Shown one piece after another: positions 59,180 through 64,000 of a DNA stretch of 64,000 bases. The translations under genes were made by a program, and so were the position numbers. The DNA is from Leishmania martiniquensis. Its lineage: Eukaryota; Euglenozoa; Kinetoplastea; Trypanosomatida; Trypanosomatidae. Positions within the stretch are counted from its first letter, which is position 1, and each line of letters starts with the position of its first letter. The DNA is taken from assembly GCF_017916325.1 (NCBI RefSeq), contig NC_090166.1:1485228-1549227 (forward strand), given 5' to 3'. The notes beneath the pieces were generated by a model. The model saw only the letters and a program-made list of their open reading frames with translations. It made no database searches and was not told the origin of the DNA.

Positions 59180-60469
59180 TCACGCAACACCCAGGCCGCG
59201 CTGGATGGCGTGTATCCATTCCTCCATGCTTTCCCGGGAGGCAGCTTCGAACCACATCGATTTGCCGCTCGTTGTATGGAGTGCAAATACGTGCTCGCGC
59301 TTCGCCGTGCTCACGGGCACCGGACACACACTCTGGATGTGCTCTAGGCTCAGCGCCTTCCCCTCCGTGTCAGACTCCTTGTCGGACATGATGAAATGAC
59401 CCTTGTGCACCTGCAGGAACCGTTTCCTCCACGAGTGGTTCTCACCGCCCTTCAGCTTGTTCAGATACCCCGCGAAAAAAACGTCCTTGTTGATCTGACC
59501 AACAGGCGTGCTCTTGGGCTCCTCCACCGACTCGCTAGAGAGAATCTCCGTCACATGCCCCATCAGCGCCTCCTTTACATCGTTATCAATCCGCGAATTC
59601 TTCTTCATTGTGTGCATAAACACTTTGAGGCCCTCCCGCACGTAGGGAATGCGAAAGATATCTCGCACGCTCGGACGCTGAGCCGCATCACACACGAGGG
59701 TCTTTCGGATTACCTCCCTAAAGTCCGCCGAGTACACCTCCGGCAGTGGCTCATAGTCCCCACTGAGAACCTTCGCCATAAGGCCTTTCATGTTGGTGGA
59801 CGTGAACGGTCGCTTCAGTGCCATTATTTCGTACAGGAGGACACCCAGCGACCACACATCGGCCTTCTTGCTGTAGCGCTGATTGTTCCACAGCTCCGGC
59901 GCGAGGTAGTACGGCGTGCCACAGAACGTGTTCGCCACAACGCCGGAGACGGTGTCATCGTATTGGTGACTGAAACCGAAGTCACCAATCTTGATCAACC
60001 CCGTAGACGTGAGAAGCACATTGGCCCCCTTGATATCGCGATGCAGCATCTTGTGTGCATGAATGTGGTCTAAAGCAAGGCACAACTGCAGAAAAAGGAA
60101 CAGAGCTTCGTGCTCCTGAAAGTACTTGAAGTCCGTTGCCCGTGCCTTGATCTGGCGGTCCAGATCGCCTGAGTCGGCGAATTCCATTACGATCAGCAAA
60201 TGCTCGTTCTCTTCTTTGTCTTCTATGTACTTGATAATGTTCGGATGGTGGCAGTTCGCGAGACATTTGATTTCGCTGTACGCGTACGTGCGGTCGCGCG
60301 ATGACATCTTCCCGAGGTCCATTGTCTTGGCAACAAAGATCGCCTTGTCACTAAGCCGCTCCACCAGCCACGCCTCGCCGTACGAGCCGGTGCCTATGAG
60401 TTTCTTCTTCATGTACTTCACATCTCCTGTCGAGCCAGGAGCGCCAAGAACGGAAGAAAAGGCGCTCAT
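59180..60469 (-). CDS. NEK-family protein kinase with C-terminal PH domain, 429 aa
   Basis: ATG at 60469 (MSAFSSVLGAPGSTGDVKYM). The kinase domain covers about 20-285 with all key residues: glycine loop GTGSYG (26-31), ATP lysine K48 (VAKTM), catalytic HRDIKGAN (143-150, with D145 and N150), DFG (163-165) and the GTPYYLAPE segment (184-192). The activation-loop and alpha-C features fit the NIMA-related (NEK) group. A PH domain follows (about 325-427): AGYLNKLKGGENHSWRKRFL, LQVHKGHFIMSD, and EEWIHAIQRGLG. The kinase-PH pairing is the plan of the NRKA/NRKB kinases described in T. brucei. The PH domain probably places it at a membrane or phosphoinositide site. It is the first gene of the leftward cluster, next to the divergent region. 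Confidence 0.93.
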   Translation of the reverse strand: MSAFSSVLGAPGSTGDVKYMKKKLIGTGSYGEAWLVERLSDKAIFVAKTMDLGKMSSRDRTYAYSEIKCLANCHHPNIIKYIEDKEENEHLLIVMEFADSGDLDRQIKARATDFKYFQEHEALFLFLQLCLALDHIHAHKMLHRDIKGANVLLTSTGLIKIGDFGFSHQYDDTVSGVVANTFCGTPYYLAPELWNNQRYSKKADVWSLGVLLYEIMALKRPFTSTNMKGLMAKVLSGDYEPLPEVYSADFREVIRKTLVCDAAQRPSVRDIFRIPYVREGLKVFMHTMKKNSRIDNDVKEALMGHVTEILSSESVEEPKSTPVGQINKDVFFAGYLNKLKGGENHSWRKRFLQVHKGHFIMSDKESDTEGKALSLEHIQSVCPVPVSTAKREHVFALHTTSGKSMWFEAASRESMEEWIHAIQRGLGVA

Positions 60470-62143
60470 ATTCGTTTGCTAACCACCGAGAGCTGTCGAA
60501 AAAAGGTCAAGGTGACAATGAAAAACTGTGGCCGTATCAACCACAACAGCCAAGGCGCAAGCAAAAGGAGGCAATGGATGAGGAAGTCTATGACACAAAG
60601 TGAGAGGTGCATTCACGGCCGCTGCTGACCGTGAACGCCGTCAGTGGCGACACCAGGGGCATGTGAGTCAGCCACTTCCTTCCGCGTTCACGACGAAAAA
60701 GACATTCAAAAGCGTGCGATACATTTCGTGAACCAGTGCAAGACGTTTTTCCAGTGTATCCGCCTTCTCCAACAGCTGCAGCGACCCGCAGGCGTTTCCC
60801 TTCGCGAAGATCAATGTGGCGGTACCCTCCCGCTCTGCACGTGAAGAAAAGGGCAGAGAAGCCTACCAAGATGAGAGGTACCATCAGCTGTGGGTGCACA
60901 GCCACATTTCAGCTTATGTTTTCTCCGCACGAACGCACGTGCTCAGGCACCCACCACGCACCCGAATCTCAACTTCCCACAAAGCTCCCCAGCGACTCCC
61001 TTCCCCCTCCCCGCTCATTCCATTTTCCGACAAAGCCGAAACCCCTGATGCTACACGTTCGCGTTCGCGTGAGTGTCATGCGTTCCTGTCAGCAGCCCTG
61101 AGACACCTCTCTTGCGGGCTACGCGTACAGCGATCGTGAAAATCCGCGAGTACCAACGACAACGGCGGGGGCAATCCTCCTGATTTCTGAAACCTGGCCG
61201 TTGCCCGCATCCTCACCCTCAGCACCTTTGCCGGCGCCAGCACTCCCCAAGCTGCAGCACAGCATGCCCAGGACTCATTGGCTGCTTTCCCGAAAGTTTT
61301 TCCTCTTTCTTCACCTCCCCGTGACCCTCGGGACTGAGGCACCGTGTGGGAAAGAGAGGGGGGGGATAGGCTCAGACGCTGCCTGTCGAGGGCGCAGGCG
61401 CGCTTTACGTGCTCCTATCCTTCTAAGAAGTGCACTGGCACTCCTCGACCAAAGCCCCCCTCAATCCTTCGGCACAGGAGGCCTCAAGCGTATAAGCAGA
61501 CGGCGATGTACTCCAAAAGGCTCTCTAGTGCACCCGAGTGGCCCAGTGTGAAGAAGCACATGTTACCCTATTCTTACCTGTAGCTGCCAGCGACAGCGCT
61601 CACGCAAAGCGCACGTGAACAGACGTTCAGCTTTCTTTGCGTTCTTTCTTTCATGAACCTCAGCCTTTGATGCTTTCGTATGTGCCAATGTATACGAAGC
61701 GTTCGCGACACGCCGACCTCCGCTTTGTAGCTCACGTAACCACGTTAGTCATACTCCACAGCAACCTATTAAAGGCGGGTAGGTAGTGCCTCACGCTTGT
61801 CTGAGCATACCTTCTTTTTTGGCGCTCTCGTCGTGCCGTAGACAGACTCTAGCTTGTGCATGTGGCTGGAAAGAGGCACAGAAACTCCATGTAGAAGCCT
61901 TAAACGCCATCTAGTCGACCTCCCACTGCTTACACTCCCACTCCCGCTTCTATCTCACTCCCTGACAAAGCCTCCAGAACCCAAGCGAACCGTTGTCCAT
62001 CTACCTTCTCTTCCCTTGGGCACGACGACAGTGGCCATATTACTCGTTCGCTTGGCTGGGTGTACCACTGCAGCATCATCTTGCGCCAGCCAGTCCACGA
62101 TTACTGTGGTCAGCCATTTTTCTAGTTTCCTGCAGCACCCTCA
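60470..62143. promoter_or_regulatory. Divergent strand-switch region, likely Pol II start region for two clusters
   Basis: Genes to the left run leftward and the gene to the right runs rightward, so this 1.67 kb is where two polycistronic units diverge. In trypanosomatids such regions are known transcription start sites with open chromatin rather than TATA promoters. Visible elements: G8 at 61358-61365, pyrimidine-rich plus sequence at about 61920-62030, TTTTTTCTAG-type signals just before the MFS gene with AGs at 62125-62126 and 62135-62136, and no convincing coding region. No tRNA or 5S genes were found by eye. Confidence 0.8.
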
Positions 62144-64000
62144 TGTCCGTCGTGGAGGAGGTGTACGCTGAGGGTCGCCGCAGCGTTCTGGAGGCGCGCT
62201 CCTCGCAGGCGCACCGGTTTCGTCCCACCACCACCATCACCATCAGTGAACCAAAGCGCTTTTTCCTGCTGCTCATCGGCGTCTACGCGTGTATATGCAC
62301 TTCCATTACGTACGTGTACAACCTCTTCTCGGGCCAGCTGCAAGAAAAGTACGATTTCACTCAGCAGCAAATGTCGGTTATTACAACCATGTCTAACATC
62401 CTTGGCATTGTCGTCTTCCCTCTAGCAGGCCTGTATGACTACTACGGTCCACGCCCCCTCTTCACGATCGGCATGACATTTTTGCCCATTGGTGGGGTCC
62501 TGTTTGGGCTGGCGTTTGCGGATGCCATTGACGGCAGCGTCCTGCGCTTCACAATCTTTAGCGCCCTCCTCGGCATCGGAACCTCCATGTTTGACATTGC
62601 AGGTCTCATGACTATTCTCAGCGTGTTTCCCAGCAGTCGCGGTGCTGTGATTGCTGTCATGAAAACTTTCATTGGCCTCGGCTCCGCTATTTTCGGCGCC
62701 ATTCAGCTGGCCTTCTTTGACGAAAACATCACCGGATTCTTTTACTTTCTCTCAGCGTTTGTCGCTGTTGTCGGAGTGTTCTGTGTTGTCTTCGTCAAGC
62801 TGCCGCCGTACCAGCTGACAGGCTACGAGGAGAACTATCTGACAGAGGCAGAGAAGGAGAAACGGCTCTCGACAAAGAGGGCATATCTGGAGAAAGTGCC
62901 ATCTCCTCGTCGTTTTGTCTTCGGCTTTGTGCTTGTTGCCTTTCTCATTGTATTTCTTCCCCTCCAGAGCGCCGTTGTCGCGTACCTGGGGTTGGGGCAT
63001 CTCTACAAGGTTGCGTTTGCCGCCGTCACGATTGGCGTCATGGTGCTGTACACCGTCATCGCGATTCCCCTTCGCTGGCTGGACGTGGGGAGCGCCAACA
63101 TTGCCGAGAACCTGCTTGAGGCAACTCAGACACCGGAGTTGGCCGCCCGTACCATGTCGGGTAGCCACATGACTGCTGCAGAGCGCCTCAGCATGCACAT
63201 TCACACCACCCGCACGAGCATTGCCGATCAAGCCATCTTTAGCGCAGCTGGCATTGACGAGTCCCTTCACATTGCACCGCAGTACCAGACAACCTTCTTT
63301 CAAAGTATCTGTACACTGAAGCTCTGGGCCCTCGCCTACTCTCTCTTCTGCATTTTCGGCACTCAGATGGTCATCATCGTCAATGCTCGCTTCGTGTATG
63401 CCGCGGCCTCCGAGACTCACATGACACAGGAGATCGCCTCGCTCCTCACCGTATTCAACGGTGCGGGCAGTGCTGTGGGTCGAATCATCATGAGTATCTT
63501 TGAAGTGTGGACGCAAAAGCGTAAGCCGGAGGAGCGCATTCCGCTGACCATCGCGCTCTTTATTCCATCCCTGATTCTGCTGACCGCTTCCCTTATGCTT
63601 CTCTTTGTGTGGAAAGAATGGCTTTTGATCCCGTTTGGCCTCACTGCTCTGGGAAACGGCTTTTCTGCGGCCTCCGTGGTGCTTGTCATGCGCACGCTCT
63701 ATGCGAAGGATGTCGCCAACCACTACAACTTCATGTCGCTCTCCTCGCTCACCAGCTCGCTGCTTCTCAACCAGATGCTTTACGGAAACTGGTACACAAA
63801 GGAGGCACGGAAGCAGCACAGCAACATTTGCATGGGTCGGCAGTGCATCTTTGTGCCCTTAGTCATCATGAGTGCGTTGCTCTTCACCAGTCTTTTATCC
63901 ACTATGTATGTTCACATACAATACAAGACGTTTTGTGAACATGCACTTGCGGAGCGCGCGCAACTTCGCGGAGCACGCGCCCGATCCTCCCACGCCAACG
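62144..64000 (+). CDS. Nodulin-like MFS transporter (3' end beyond window)
   Basis: The only plus-strand gene, starting at ATG 62144 (MSVVEEVYAEGRRSVLEARS) shortly after pyrimidine tracts and AGs that would splice it. It is open for 619 codons to the window edge, so the C-terminus is missing. About 12 membrane spans are visible. FLLLIGVYACICTSITYVYN followed by YDFTQQQMSVITTMSNILGI forms helices 1-2, and FPSSRGAVIAVMKTFIGLGS matches the nodulin-like (PF06813) signature. A long hydrophilic loop (about 215-385, interrupted by membrane spans) separates the two six-helix halves. The second half contains YNFMSLSSLTSSLLLNQMLY and an Arg-rich tail. Related trypanosomatid proteins include putative monocarboxylate or cation transporters; the substrate is unknown. 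It begins the rightward cluster. Confidence 0.9.

Noticed and set aside
60588..60905. Minus-strand frame with a signal-peptide-like start in the strand-switch region
   Set aside because: Short, no continuation or homology cue, and composition is ordinary for the spacer.
62752..63819. Minus-strand open frame of 355 codons
   Set aside because: Antisense of the MFS transporter, whose translation with membrane spans is clearly the coding strand.
1..64000. CRISPR arrays, rRNA, prophage or insertion sequences
   Set aside because: None seen; the layout is eukaryotic kinetoplastid and no such pattern is present.

Overview
The window looks like nuclear DNA of a trypanosomatid, most likely a Leishmania-type species. 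All genes but one lie on the minus strand as one long directional cluster, none needs an intron, the gaps are 0.3 to 4.4 kb and GC-rich with (CA)n runs, and most genes have a polypyrimidine tract followed by an AG just upstream, as trans-splicing requires. From memory, the order (paired ZIP metal transporters, M16 peptidase, DnaJ, phospholipid methyltransferase, biotin-dependent carboxylase alpha subunit, NEK kinase, then a divergent strand switch) resembles part of Leishmania chromosome 31. The species cannot be named from this sequence.

Layout, left to right. Positions 1-18337 hold five minus-strand genes for large coiled-coil or low-complexity proteins, including a gene of at least 1417 codons that runs off the left edge and a split locus with a degenerate kinesin-like head. 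Positions 18338-21341 are a long gap with coding relics. Positions 21342-23276 carry a single-pass membrane protein and a small cyclase/formamidase-family protein. Positions 23277-27715 are another long gap with a relic and the first copy of a direct repeat of about 829 bp. Positions 27716-32261 hold two tandem ZIP (LIT-type iron/zinc) transporter genes with the second repeat copy between them.

Positions 33788-60469 hold, in window order, a BTB/T1-SPRY protein, an insulysin-like peptidase, a membrane-anchored J protein, a small orphan, a coiled-coil protein, a two-domain phospholipid methyltransferase, methylcrotonyl-CoA carboxylase alpha, a divergent FAD monooxygenase-like protein, a roadblock/LC7 dynein light chain (with an apparent frameshift near its C-terminus), a WD-repeat plus coiled-coil CFAP43/44-like axonemal protein and a NEK kinase with a PH domain. 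Positions 60470-62143 are a divergent strand-switch region, and a plus-strand nodulin-like MFS transporter runs off the right edge.

The genes do not form a metabolic operon. Two loose themes stand out: cytoskeleton/flagellum (coiled coils, pseudo-kinesin, roadblock, CFAP43/44-like, NEK-PH) and metal or small-molecule transport. The most interesting features are the near-identical repeats around the diverged transporter genes, the kinesin-like head without a P-loop, three loci whose reading frame seems broken (near 6300, 13730 and 53120), and the divergent transcription start region.
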